Source: Flaccisagitta enflata (taxonomy: Eukaryota; Chaetognatha; Sagittoidea; Aphragmophora). From it: a stretch of DNA of 64,000 bases. This document shows, piece by piece, positions 12,072-22,732 of the stretch. The notes below the pieces were generated by a model, which had not been told where the DNA came from, did no database searches, and was given only the letters and a program-made list of their open reading frames with translations. The translations under genes were made by a program, and so were the position numbers. Position 1 is the first letter of the stretch; the number at the start of each line of letters is the position of its first letter. The DNA lies in NCBI GenBank assembly GCA_965153355.1, contig OZ231128.1, positions 38,378,001-38,442,000 on the forward strand. Reading direction: 5' to 3'.

Positions 12072-13928
12072 AGAGAGAGAGAAAGAGAAAGAGAAAGAGA
12101 AAGAGAAAGAGAGAGAGAGAGATATGAAAAGAGGCAGAGAGAGACAAAGACAAAGAACGGTTTAACAAGAATCAATAACAGTGGGTAATTTATGAGACAT
12201 AAAATAGGAAAGAAAAATTTGTCGTATGAAATATACCAGAAAAAAAAACTTAGATAAGCTTACAGTTAATATAACGAGTCGACCACCCAAGGCTCGCTAA
12301 CTTATACTAATTATACATTCATAAATCAGATTCAAGGATTATTTACCCGAATTCAAGCAAGATTTCGGGTCGTGATTTTTGATATTTTTTTGAGTTCTGA
12401 TGAGGCCGTGTATTCCGTGAATCACAAAGAGGACGTAGAAAATGATGAACAGATGATGCGTGTACCAAAATCCCTCGAAGTTTGTCTTCTTTACTACCTG
12501 CATGGAAAAAGGCCATAAATTTTGTTAGAATTTTGCAATTCTGTCGATAGGGTTACATGTAATAGTCCAGGAGAGATTGAGTGAGATGGTATATGTGGTC
12601 TTAAATCTTAAAACAATTTCAGTGACTTTACCGGCACTCCGCCTTCCCCAGTCGTACCTCTGTCGAAAAAAAACAACAAAAAAACAAATACAAAACAAAT
12701 ACAAATACAAAAACAACAACAACTTTTACCTTGACCGTGGCCGTAATGACGATGAGAATCAGACACAACGTCATAATAACGCCGGAGAGTCCCGGCAACG
12801 TCGCAAAGATGATCTTATACGCCGGTTGAAGCAGTTCCGGTGCCACGGAAGATCGAATCCAGGCATCGGATGGAAGACCGGTTCCATTGACGGTGGCGTT
12901 GTGAGCGTGCGTGACGTTGTGAACGTGAGTGGCGTTGATGGCGTCGTTGTTGTTGATATTGACAAAGTCGTTACAATGACGATAGAGTTGAGACGAATCC
13001 ACGGCTGCCGATTGCAGGGAGACGACATTATACAAATGAGCGCCGACGTGAATGGCGGTGTTGACGACTAAAAGCCAGGCGCAGTGACGGTGGAATCGGA
13101 GATTACTCTCCAACAAATGACCAACGAGGCGAGAAAACCATCGCGCCGTATTCCGACCGAAAATAGTTCTGCGATTTATTTGTTTTTATTACTTTATTTC
13201 ATTTTTTAGTCGCGTGCACGCGACTCAACAACCCGCTTTGTCCGTCGGTCGGTCGGTTACTTTTTTTATGATTTTATCTTTTTTTATTTCACTGCTTCTA
13301 GTGACCTCAAATATGGCCCCTGCCCACCCACAGGCGACTTCGGTAGCCGTGTATCCGGCCTTGTTTCTTTTGAAAACGGTTGTACAAAAGTCCAATTTAA
13401 ATGTAGAAATATGAGGAAATTTAAAAGAGATTGAAATGTTTCTTCACTCTTTGAAAATTCAAATACCTGATATGCCCAAGAAGGTTTCTGCAAACTGGAA
13501 TGAGAATCAAAGCTCCGTTGAGATTGAGGAGGAAAGCGGAAGCGCGCGCCCAAGCAAGGCCAGGTCCAATCATACACCGAAGATAGAAGAAGTTCTTCGA
13601 TCTCTGTTTATAGGGAATTATAAAAATATGATGGGGATGGAACTACGATTAATGGAAGGAAGGACTTAATAAGACACATAGTCATTAACCATCAACATCG
13701 ATTTGAGAACAGACCTCAGTAGAGTTGAAATAAGTTTTCCGTGATTATTCTAGTGCGCATTTTTCTTGCTCTTAATTTTGATAGAGGGACTATTTGACCT
13801 ATTGGGATAATTCAGTATTTGCAACTTACGTGGACATCGAAATATTTCCAAATGAAGAGTCCAACGTTTAGCGCCAGCCATAGGACGAGAAATATTCTTG
13901 CTGGAAGATTTCGCGAACTGTTCTGCAT
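11805..13928 (-). CDS. NADPH oxidase, NOX2 (gp91phox)-like, 5' five exons (partial gene)
   Basis: A membrane flavocytochrome that moves electrons from cytosolic NADPH through FAD and two haems to oxygen, producing superoxide. Five exons join in consistent phase to give 331 residues. The first transmembrane segment is IFLVLWLALNVGLFIW (about 12-27). The haem-ligand pairs are H105/H119 and H239/H252, spaced 14 and 13 residues exactly as H101/H115 and H209/H222 of human NOX2. Other family signatures are FWYTHHLF (235-242), VCRNLL (about 71-76) and a final helix WLLLPLILYVLERL. An enlarged extracellular loop (128-200) carries four N-glycosylation sequons. The start at 13,928 gives an N-terminus of almost the same length as NOX2. 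The FAD- and NADPH-binding exons are missing from the window and presumably lie beyond its left edge. It could be a NOX1/2/3-type or basal NOX. Confidence 0.9.
11977..12122 (+). repeat. (GA)n microsatellite abutting a NOX splice acceptor
   Basis: About 70 units with A-rich interruptions (GAAAGA) at the right end. On the minus (gene) strand it is the polypyrimidine tract of the exon 5 acceptor. Confidence 0.95.
12347..12497 (-). CDS. NOX2-like exon 4 (haem pair 2)
   Basis: Acceptor CCATGCAG|GTAG before 12,497; donor TTCGG|GTAAAT after 12,347; phase 0 in, phase 1 out. Encodes residues 226-276 with FWYTHHLFIIFYVLFVIHG, carrying H239 and H252. Confidence 0.92.
12730..13168 (-). CDS. NOX2-like exon 3 (haem pair 1, glycosylated loop)
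   Basis: Acceptor ATCGCAG|AACT before 13,168; donor GTCAAG|GTAAAAG after 12,730; 439 nt, phase 2 in, phase 0 out. Encodes residues 79-225: haem-binding helix with H105 and H119 (FHRHCAW...TAIHVGAHLYN), a long extracellular loop with sequons at N157, N163, N169 and N173, and the next helix (LSGVIMTLCLILIVITA). Confidence 0.92.
13207..13366 (+). mobile_element. TAGTCGCG-family element in NOX intron
   Basis: Head TAGTCGCGTGCACGCGACT, CCGTCGGTCGGTCGGT array, block GGCCCCTGCCCACCC, inverted terminus, tail GCCGTGTATCCGGCCTTG. Lies between NOX exons 2 and 3, antisense to the gene. Confidence 0.8.
13467..13603 (-). CDS. NOX2-like exon 2
   Basis: Acceptor AAACAG|AGA before 13,603; donor ATATCAG|GTATTT after 13,467; phase 0 in, phase 2 out. 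Encodes residues 34-79, including KNFFYLR and ARASAFLLNLNGALILIPVC, which correspond to the PKFFYTR...[20 protein letters not shown] region of human NOX2. Confidence 0.88.
13830..13928 (-). CDS. NOX2-like exon 1 (first transmembrane helix)
   Basis: Encodes residues 1-33. ATG at 13,928-13,926; donor CAC|GTAAGT after 13,830, phase 0. The frame stays open upstream to a possible acceptor at 13,976 (CTGACAG), so a longer N-terminus joined from an upstream exon is possible. I prefer the internal ATG because the resulting length matches the family. Confidence 0.75.
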
Positions 13929-14126
13929 ACAACTCGCTACCTTGGTTGAAAGAGGAACCGCAGTTTGGGAAGAGCCTGTCAGGAGATAAGAATAAAATGA
14001 TGTAGTGCAACCATTGTACACGTTTTGTTATCCACCATGCAGGTTCAACTGACGGAGGCACGCATAGTGAAATTGTCATAAATCTGGGCTTTTTTTTTTT
14101 TTCTTGTTCTATTTCTATTCCTTTTT

Positions 14127-14337
14127 TAGTTGCGGACACAAAAGTCTATACGAGGCTTTGTCCGTCCGATGGTCCGTCCGGCCGTCCAGCCGTCCGTCAG
14201 CACATAAAGTCGAAAAGTGGAAAAACGAGTGTTTTAGATGCTTGTGTGTGGGTTGGGGAGGGACGTGGGGTGTGGATGGGGGTTGGATGCCCCTGCCCAC
14301 CCGTCCGCAACGATATTGCGACCGCGCGTCACTGTTT
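14127..14337 (+). mobile_element. TAGTTGCGG-subfamily element
   Basis: Head TAGTTGCGGACA..., CTATACGAGGCTTTGTCCGTCCG, array, GTCGAAAAGTGGAAAAACG, then GCCCCTGCCCACCCGTCCGCAACG. The terminal GTTGCGGA/TCCGCAAC pair replaces the GTCGCG/CGCGAC pair of the main form. Confidence 0.7.
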
Positions 14338-14769
14338 AATTACTGGGGGCTATGATTGTATAAAGGACCGTGTCGGGACTTAAGTCACTGATCCAGTGCG
14401 CGAATAGCAAATCTTACCCTTCATTGTTCTAAAAAAAAAGGAAATTGGTAAAAAAAAACTTTCTTGAGAAGCTTTCAAATTTAAGTGTGCGTAGATGAGA
14501 ATGGAAGAATCGAGAACTGTGATCGAAGTGATTCTTAAAGAATGTTTTTTTTTTAAATTTAATTTAACATAGGGACTTTGACCTCAAACTTGGCTTGGTT
14601 TTTGTCAATGAAAAATCTTTTCAACCGGAGAAAATGATGAATCGATACTGCTCCCAAATTTAGCTTTTCATACTGGTGTCTTGAGATTGATTTTCTGGTG
14701 TCTTGAGATTGATATTCATACTGGTGTCTTGAGTTGAGATTGAATAACATTTATCGGTTGTTGCTGTTT

Positions 14770-14995
<226 letters not shown>

Positions 14996-15029
14996 TTTTC
15001 TTTCTCTTTCTCTCGCGTCTTTGCCATAC

Positions 15030-16182
15030 CGTTTGGGTACTTTCGTTTCCGATTTATTTCTCTGTTTCCGCCATTCATTTGATGTGGCGAATTCATTTCA
15101 TTAGATGCTCCTTCCCCATCTCCGCCTCCACCTCGGCCATCTTTTGGATCGTCGAATGACACTTTGTTTCTCTGTTTTGGTTTATTTACTGTTGCTGTGG
15201 TTGTTGCTGTCGCAGAGTCTAAATCATCATTGCTTCTTTCAAAAGCGCGATTAACAAAACCGCCTTCGTAAGATTCGTTGTTGCTTTTGCGGCTGTTGTT
15301 GTTGTTGTAGCCGCTATCATTGCTGTCGTTTTGTAAATCATCGATGATGATTACTCTATCCACATCCGCGTGATCATCCGCGAATGCGACGTTCAGGCTT
15401 TGTTTTTGTTTTTTAAAGATGGCTCGCCGATTCTCGGCTGCTTTCAAAACGGGAGACGACTCTTTAGTTTTCATTTCTTCCGTATCCTCGTGTGGTTTTC
15501 TTTCCGTTATTTCCTCCGCGTTACTGTCAAAACTCCCGCGACCTTCACTGCCTCCCCCGCCTTCGCTAACATCGCCATCACTACCGCGACTTTGGCTGTC
15601 ACTTTCCCCGCTGATTTCCAACGTGTGCTTTCCTTTTTCCTGAACGACTTCCGGTAACAAAGCCGGCAACGATCCTTTGCCAGAGTCAGCGTCGGAAGAG
15701 GAAGATTCGTCTTTCACGTCAGATACGTCCGTCGTCATGTTGGCGCAGTTCTTGGGTGGGCTGTCACTAAGGTGGTGGTTACTGTTAAAGTCGTCGTTAT
15801 TATTGTCACTGATGTTGCTGTTTATTCTATTACTTAGATCGTCGTCGGACTTCGTATCGGAAATTTCATAAGACAAAAATGATTTTTTCTTTAATGACGA
15901 AGAACAAGATTTGAGATGTGGAGATGCGAGCGAATCGTTCGAAGAATGATTATCCTGATTATCGGTCGCGACTTTTTGGTGCGAATTTGTCAAATCTGGA
16001 GATTTCTCGTTCCTCATCGTCGTCGTTGACGCCGTCGTCGTCGTCGTCGTCGTCGTCGTCATCGTCTTCATCGTCGTTGGCGTTGTTATCATTTTTGCCG
16101 TCCGCGCCACTGCCGTCGTCGTCGTCCATGTCGGATCCACTGGCATACCCGGCCGACGGACCGACAGCACTTTTGACCTCAT
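15030..16182 (-). CDS. Exon of an unrecognised acidic, Ser/Asn-rich protein
   Basis: A long minus-strand frame with a protein-like but disordered composition: runs of Asp, Ser and Asn alternate with basic patches. Examples are SSSLKKKSFLSYEISDTKSD, ENRRAIFKKQKQSLNVAFAD, VDRVIIIDDLQNDSNDSG and YEGGFVNRAFERSNDD. Likely cytosolic and a phosphorylation target by composition (inference). The true start is unclear: before about 16,010 a GAC/ACG run keeps two frames open, and the alternative one starts MDDDDGSGADGKND. The 3' end at 15,030 assumes donor AAACG|GTATGG; past it the frame runs into microsatellite. That donor is phase 1 and matches a potential acceptor at 13,976 in front of NOX exon 1, so it could be a NOX N-terminal extension or part of a separate gene. 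Confidence 0.55.
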
Positions 16183-16186
16183 GTTG

Positions 16187-16281
16187 TTTTTGTTTTTGTT
16201 TTTGTTTTTGTTTTTGTTTTTGTTTTTGTTTTTGTTTTTGTTTTTGTTTTTGTTTTTGTTTTTGTTTTTGTTTTTGTTTTT
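16187..16281 (+). repeat. Hexanucleotide (GTTTTT)n repeat
   Basis: About 16 near-perfect units just upstream (minus-strand sense) of the acidic exon. Confidence 0.95.
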
Positions 16282-16289
16282 TGTTACAT

Positions 16290-17250
16290 CTTGTGCATTG
16301 GTATTTAATCCCAGTAAAAGAAAGATCTTTTAAAGTAAACTGGTCAATGCTTCAAAGTTTAAAACCTGTGAAGTAAACATTGATAAGTGAAAAGTATTTG
16401 AAGAATCATGACACGATAAGGTACTCAAATTCAAAATGTGTTCCCACCTTTCATTAACACCGAGCAGCTAGGTCAACATTCATGTTGTATATTTACCTCA
16501 GTTGAAAAAGAAGAAGTGTCTACACTTCTTTTTAACTCGGAAGGGATGTTTGCTAATATAAGTTAGTTTGTTTAAATGGAAAACTAGGAGTGATGCGCGT
16601 AGTAACTAGTCAATGAGGGTTCACTAGGCCCTCTTCCATATTTTTCAATTTGGGTAAAGTGAGGAATATTGTTCCACCTATCATATGAACTAATCAATTG
16701 AATTTGAATTTGAATTTAACCACTATTCTGATGTGGCAATCGTTTTGTTTCCAACGGCGTTTCGTCATCCGTTCTTTGACGAGGGAGACCATACACGCTC
16801 AATCGCACTGCACTCCGTGGTGCAGCGTGACGCCAACGTGGCGCCGCGTGATGCTTTGTCCAAAATCGCGGCAGCTGATTGTAGATGGTTCGTCATTTAA
16901 GGTGGTGGACGAGGCCTAGTGCACCGCAAATGCTCGCCAGGTGTAAGCAGCGGCGTGCCTAAGTGCGCCGCTTTCATTAACTACACCGTTGTGTAGCCTC
17001 ATACAAACGCCTCTCGAGCAAAGGTGATATTTGATGATTTTCACGTGGATCCTGCTAACAGTCTCAAAAATAAGACATACTACCTCAGGACGACGCAAAA
17101 GCTACCCGAATTGAATGGACCTTTTTTTCCTTCGTCAAAAGAGTTCACCTTTCATACACCGCCCAAGTGAAGAAACCCAGGAAACCCAAGCCGGAACCAA
17201 ATCATTGAGAGAAGGCTTTGAGAGGGGTTTTCTACTTCTCTTTCTTTCTT
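16290..17250. other. Intergenic or intronic stretch with one repeat copy
   Basis: No supported exon. 16,575-16,690 is a copy of the GTGATGCGCGTAGTAACTAG repeat also present twice near 57 kb. 16,740-16,915 is GC-richer and open in two plus frames, but it lacks a usable acceptor and any recognisable domain. Confidence 0.4.
16575..16690 (+). repeat. Dispersed ~115-bp repeat, copy 1
   Basis: Contains GTGATGCGCGTAGTAACTAG, GGCCCTCTTCCATATTTTT and ATATTGTTCCACCTATCAT. Inverted copies lie at 56,918-57,032 and 57,236-57,350. Confidence 0.75.
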
Positions 17251-17252
17251 TC

Positions 17253-17765
17253 TACAGTAGATGTCGTCTAGACTTAGAAATACGGGGGAGCTCATAACCT
17301 GAGTATTAGTAAAGTGAGGGGGCCGATATTTTGCAGGTGTAATGTGTAAACCCTAAAGGGTTGACGATGGGGTATAGTTTCCCCCTACGGCTTACCTTAG
17401 GAAAAAAACTTTTAGTATAAAACTATAGGAACAATCATTTTTTTTGCAGAATTTCAGCTTCATCTATTTGCTTGAATAGCAAAACCAGCCGGGGAATCGA
17501 ACCTGGAACCTTGAATGAAAAGATCTGTAACTGATAAATCTGAAGTCAAGTGAGTTAACCACTAGACCAACTTCTGAAGCTGGTTTAGTGAAGAGAATTT
17601 GATTGAGTGTATTCAAGAGAGTTTTCCATCCACAGAGCTGCCATACCCCATCGTCAACCCTTTAGGTCATAAGCATTATACACACACAGTTTCATTTCAG
17701 TTACATAAATGGTATTTAAGATATGAGGGCCCCCGTATTTCTAAGTCTAGACGACATCTACTGTA
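17253..17765. mobile_element. 513-bp inverted-repeat element enclosing a tRNA-like sequence
   Basis: The outer ends TACAGTAGATGTCGTCTAGA and its inverse match nearly perfectly. The inner parts share ACTTAGAAATACGGGGG and AAAGGGTTGACGATGGGGTA. The tRNA-like sequence lies in the middle, antisense. It is either a MITE that captured a tRNA-derived SINE or a composite element; no protein is encoded. Confidence 0.65.
17478..17588 (-). ncRNA. tRNA-derived sequence (probable SINE head)
   Basis: On the minus strand there is an A-box-like TGGTCTAGTGGTTAA and a B-box GGTTCGATTCC, enclosed by AACCAGC and GCTGGTT, which pair as a 7-bp stem. The body is longer than a functional tRNA and the anticodon arm does not fold convincingly. 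I therefore call it a tRNA-derived repeat with an internal RNA polymerase III promoter, not a tRNA gene. The box sequences are closest to tRNA-Glu/Asp types. Confidence 0.55.
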
Positions 17766-18429
17766 CCTTTTTGGGACAAAAGTCACTCATCGGGTTAAAT
17801 GTCATTTGGAAAGAAAACATGATGCGTGATCGGACGCAAACATATATCTCCATCGAAAACGCTTGCACCGGAAAAAAACAAAACAAAAAAGAAGCTGTAA
17901 GTAGGTCTGCTTTAGCACTTTTCGTTAGTGTAGACAGTAATAGTGAAGGATGTTAGATTATAAATTTTTGTGCAATATTGAATACTCGGTATCAAGACCA
18001 AATTTGTGCTATATCTGTAGTGTACAGATCAAACTTGTGGTATTAGATTTACAATGAACCTTGTACATATAATGCCAGGAAGATGACTTTGAAGCAAGGT
18101 TTACCTTGGATTTCATTACAGGCTGATCTTGTAACCGGTTAAGTGGGATTCATCTGTGTATAACAGAACGCACCAACTTAAAAATGCCCCTGGCATATTT
18201 ACAAAATGCGTTGAATGATTATTTTATCAAACTAGCACGGACAAAAAACTGGCAGATAATTCAACACCTTCCCGATCAAAAGAAAATAAGAAATTGGCAT
18301 CGGTTCACCAATTATGCAAAAAAGTTAGTAATGAATTGATGAATTCTTGCATTTCTGAGTGAATGATTATTCGGGCGAAAAAACGTTAAAAAAAAGGCTT
18401 TGGCTACCAAATAAAGATTTTTTTTGCAG

Positions 18430-18517
18430 CCAAAGAATTCTCCTCCCCCAACTGGTACATTTACTAACAGACCAAACTTATCTGCCTGAAAAATGCGAGA
18501 AGCTGAAATTCCTTAAG
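18430..18517 (+). CDS. Isolated exon of an unrecognised helical protein
   Basis: A strong acceptor (T8GCAG before 18,430) and donor (CTTAAG|GTAAAT after 18,517) bound an 88-nt exon, phase 2 in and phase 0 out. It encodes 29 residues, QRILLPQLVHLLTDQTYLPE then KCEKLKFLK, which look like an alpha-helical repeat. It may be an upstream exon of the plus-strand locus that starts by 24.5 kb, but the exons needed to connect them were not found. Confidence 0.45.
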
Positions 18518-18539
18518 GTAAATAAGGCGTCTTCTAATT

Positions 18540-19415
18540 CTTCCTCTCGATCTTAATTCGTCTTTTGTGATTCCAAGATCGAAATGTTGAAGTCATTTTC
18601 TGTACCCCCTTCGAGACAGGAATCCTTCAGGTAGGATATCCTGTGTTTTTGTCAAATGGAAACAAAAAGAAAGTTGGATGTAATAGGTATTGTTGGTGGC
18701 TATCTGCGCAGGAGTGCCAGGTGTTGCGAAACTGATTATGAAATAGTTGAGCGTGCTGGTAATTTCATCGATCAACCGACAACATAGGTCACACAGAATG
18801 ATGATCTTGTTTGAAACATTTTATGAAAGCATTTAACTAAAAGATTAGTAATTGTTTAGTATTTTCTTATGAACAATAAAGATAAGAGAATAAAATGGTC
18901 ATTTCACTCCTAATCTAATAATCATGCTTTGCGATATTAACCATTTATTTTGTCACACTGTTGGTTAAACCATTTTTGAGAAATATTTTGAGTAAAAACA
19001 TTTGAGCTATTGAATCTGTTTCAAAAAATTTTAACGCAGTTCATAGAGACAGAGCGAAAAACCCTTCTTAACTTCAAAAAATCACTTGTTCCTCTTTTGT
19101 CTCACTAGCTAGGACCAGGTTTTTTTATGAAAAATTCCAAACAGTCATTTTTTTAAAATCAGAATCTCTTTCACTTATTGAGTTATGCCGTTATGAAATG
19201 TTGCAAACCAGATGGATCACACCGTAAAAGACAGGCAATCCGGTCGCTTAGTTCAGATGTTTGTTTCATAAGCATATAAACTTAATGATGACGCAATTAG
19301 AAAAATAGTACGAGGATAGATCCGTTCCAATCCAAGAGCTTCTCTCTGTTTCCACCTACAAAAGAAATAAGGCCGGATACACGGATCAAGACGGTGAGCG
19401 GAGCATTTTCAATTA
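18540..19415. other. Gene-poor stretch
   Basis: 18,593-18,786 is open on both strands (60 codons on minus, 43 on plus from an ATG), with no way to choose between them. Beyond it, to 19,415, I see only AT-rich sequence and a fragment of the TAGTCGCG-family tail (GGCCGGATACACGG at 19,370). Confidence 0.35.
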
Positions 19416-19419
19416 GTAC

Positions 19420-19670
19420 TAGTCGCGTGCATGCGACTCTACACCCCGCTTTGTCCGTCGGTCGGTCGGTCACACTCTGATTTTTTTATCACTTTTATTT
19501 CTTTTAGTCATTTTTAGCCATTCTAAGTCATTTTAAGTCATTCTAAGTCATTCTAAGTTGTTTTAAATCATTTTAAGTCATTTTAAATCATTAATGTCAC
19601 TTTAGTCAATGTAGTCCTTTACATCATTCTAAGTCATTTTAAGTCTTTCTTATTCATTCTAAGGCGACTA
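19420..19670 (+). mobile_element. TAGTCGCG-family element with (TCATTTTAAG)n core
   Basis: Head AGTCGCGTGCATGCGACTCT, GGTCGGTCGGTC array, then about 15 copies of a decamer (TCATTTTAAG/TCATTCTAAG) and a closing GGCGACTA. It is the opposite-strand counterpart of the element at 2,195-2,541. Confidence 0.75.
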
Positions 19671-20960
19671 AAAAGATACAATTAGTAGAGACCGGACACG
19701 TAACTGTTCTGATCACTGAGATTTATCGTTGAAAAATGTCTAATTTGCGCGTAAAAATGAGTTTGATATACATAAGATAATTTGGTGGAAACTTAGTTAA
19801 AAGCTTGATGTATGTTTACATAGGCAGATATATGTCAAAACACACCTGAGACGTTCAAGCAACATTGAAAAAAACAAGAAAAAACAAGAAATGCAATCCG
19901 GAGAAAATGCTGAAAAAACTTATAACTTAAAATCAACAGGAGGGAGTCTCAAAGTTCTTCCTTACACGCGATTCACACATATGTAATAGAGTACACTACA
20001 TACTGTCGAAAACTGTTTTCAAAAAATATTTTCTCCAATGCGAACCCTAAGTCTGCATCGCATCTTTCCATAGCATATTTAAATGAAATCTACTGAGCAA
20101 GACAACTTCGGTTAAAGGAAGAAAGCGGAAATGAACGAATATTTTAAACCAATTTCTTTTAAGTTATTATTGTCTGGTTTATATAAAAATTGTTCCCGGT
20201 CAATATTTTATTGAAGAGATACTTTTGAAAATACCTTATCAAGCTCACTTCATCAATATTTTCCAAAAAAATGATGTAGAAATTTTGGGTATCCCCTTGC
20301 TACAATTAGGAGTCAGATCAATTCATTTATCTTAGTCTCAAACGCGACTTTTAGATGTCGGCCTTGTTAACCCTAGACCCCAGCTCTATCCGACCTAACC
20401 ATAGCTGAATATGATAATGAATGAAATGAAGAGGAACAAGAGTGATGAGTGGAATGAATTTTAACATGATTTCAAACGTTTTCTGCATTTTGTCAATAAA
20501 GTGTGATCGACGGATGGACCGGCTAATTGACAGTGCCTCTTATAGAGATGCTATGACTAAAAAACAAGGCCAGATACGCGGCAATCTCAAACGAGGATGG
20601 GCCTTTGCTTGGTTTGAACTAAAATCGGGCGTTCCGTCGTAGGACAGGGACAATTTTTCGAAATTAAAACCTGCCAATTGGCTGGCGGTGGGCCCGACGG
20701 ACCGAGGAACTCACCGATAGATTTGCTAATAGAGTGTAGCAAATGGAATAATGGATACCTGCGTGACAAGCAGACGAAGAGCGGGATAACCTAGACACGA
20801 GTAAATGGCAAAGAAAAAATGATATTTGCACGACAAATAGAATGAAGAGCTTATCCAAGTACCGAGTTGGACTTGAAGAAATGGGATTTATTGGAAGGAC
20901 TTGAGGACGGAAAAAAATGTGCTCGGTACTATGGTCTATCCTCCTGCTTACTACCTGTGA
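19671..20960. other. Gene-free stretch
   Basis: AT-rich with no supported exon. A decayed family fragment (GGATGGACCGGC, AAGGCCAGATACGCGGC) lies at 20,505-20,590. Confidence 0.4.
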
Positions 20961-20982
20961 CATCTTTGCTGACCAATCCCAA

Positions 20983-21250
<268 letters not shown>

Positions 21251-21733
21251 AGAGATTTGGGGACCAAACCGTGTTGGGAACATTTAGGGATTGTGTGGAT
21301 TCTTTGATTATAAACCTTGTCCAGTTCAAAGTTACCATTTTTTGTACGTCATAACCTAAGTTCAATTGACATCCGTTACCCAAACGCATAGTCGGGAATT
21401 TTGACAATGCGAATAATGATATCTGAGCTCCTTGAATAAAAGAGGTGAAATACCAGTCTTTTGATTTATAGCTGTCTCTGCAAAATGACGCATCACAGCG
21501 TTCAAGAAAGTTCGGCCCCAAAAATCACCTTTGGTTCCCGATTATCATGTTTTTTGTATTTTGGACTTTTTCCAATCGATAGAAAATATATCAATGGCTT
21601 TGTAAGATTTTTTTGCATATTTCTATAACTTTGTGATCTTCCTCGTGATATACATGTCATCTAAGCAGGACGAGAAGATTTGATGAATTGATCAGATTTC
21701 ACGAAGATTAAAGAAAGCCTTTGCTGTCAATTT

Positions 21734-21960
21734 TAAGTCGCGTACTCGCGACTCTTCTTTAAGAGACTCTGTCCGTTCGTCAGTCTATCCGTGAGTGTGT
21801 GTAAACGCGCAAGGAAACAAGGCCGGATACACGGCTACCCCAGTCGCATGAGGGTGGGTAGAAGCAGTGCTGGAGAAGGTCACTAGGGCATTTGGGAAGG
21901 AGCCGTGAGCTCAAAAAAGGCAAAAAAGTAAAAAGGCGACCACCCGACCGACCAACTGAC
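21734..21960. mobile_element. Composite of two TAGTCGCG-family fragments
   Basis: A plus-oriented head (AGTCGCGTACTCGCGACTCT) is joined to a minus-oriented tail (AAACAAGGCCGGATACACGG at 21,817), then a CACTAGGGCATTTGGG block and a CGACCGACC array. Confidence 0.55.
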
Positions 21961-21961
21961 C

Positions 21962-22036
21962 GGGGGGGGGGGGAATAGCACAGTGGTAGGGAGCCCGCTT
22001 GTCACCCACTGGGTTGCGGGTTCGAGCCTCGCTCTT
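21962..22036 (+). ncRNA. tRNA-like sequence (Asp-like, GTC), probably SINE-derived
   Basis: A-box TAGCACAGTGGTA, anticodon-region CTTGTCACC, B-box GGTTCGAGCC, and a T-arm stem GCGGG/CTCGC that pairs. The acceptor is a G run and does not pair, and the anticodon stem is poor. A degenerate tRNA-Asp-like head with internal Pol III boxes is more likely than a working tRNA gene. Confidence 0.5.
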
Positions 22037-22690
22037 CAAGATTCAAGATTCAAGATTCAAACAGGTTTATTTTCCTTGTAGACAGACATGGGAAAAAACG
22101 ATTGGTTGACAACAATGAGGGAGGACCACACTTAAGCAAAAACCATTGATTTACGACGAAGTTTACAATATTCGATACAACGTGGCGACTTGTTCTGGGG
22201 CGCCCTCTTTCTAGAGCTTATGTTATTTGGGAAATGAAAGCATAAGAAAATACAATTATAAAAGTTCAATCAAACAAAGGAGCATATTATCTATGAAAAA
22301 CACAAAAATGTACGGATACATGCTAACAAGTAAAAAAGAAAGGTTTTTTTTTTTTGTCTTTTAAAACACGCAGGCAGGCAGGTAGGCAGGCAGGTTCTTT
22401 AAGCGGAGGTTTGAAGATCTGCCATCAGGGTGGGGTTCGAGGGGGTTGCTGGATGTTCCATCCAGAATAATAGCTAGCTCAGAGGGGAGGGTAGACCGTA
22501 TGACAATACAAGACAACACAATGACACCCTGACACACCTGAACTTGGAGTCTAAATACAAACAGGCCAAAGTACATGAGCCCCATGTGGTGGCCGTATAG
22601 CCTCTCGAAGAAGCCAAATCTGTACACCTTCCTTCCGGGTAAGACTCCGGCAAATAACAACAACAACAGCAACCATCTGACCGACCGACC
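22036..22690 (-). mobile_element. Probable LINE/SINE 3' end with (TTGAATC)n tail
   Basis: On the minus strand the sequence ends AATAAACCTG followed by TTGAATCTTGAATCTTGAA at 22,060-22,036. A short 3' repeat after a non-coding 3' end is typical of non-LTR elements. No reverse transcriptase reading is visible, so this is at most a 3' fragment. Confidence 0.4.
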
Positions 22691-22732
22691 AACTTACATA
22701 GAGAGGTGTAGAGTCGCGTAGCACGCGACTAT
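22690..22732 (-). mobile_element. TAGTCGCG-family head fragment
   Basis: On the minus strand: TAGTCGCGTGCTACGCGACT, CTACACC, then GGTCGGTCGGT. Only the head is present; it directly abuts the foldback element that follows. Confidence 0.6.

Noticed and set aside
11926-12188. Leu-Ser and Arg-Glu repeat proteins
   Set aside because: Direct translations of (GA)n/(CT)n. The same applies to the tracts at 20.9, 24.8, 26.4, 33.7, 44.5, 46.6, 50.1, 56.1, 57.9, 59.1, 60.7, 61.3 and 63.7 kb.
16740-16920. GC-rich stretch with two open plus frames, one containing FRHPFFDEGD, which recalls kinase tails
   Set aside because: No AG acceptor nearby and the flanking residues do not match any kinase I know; probably coincidence.
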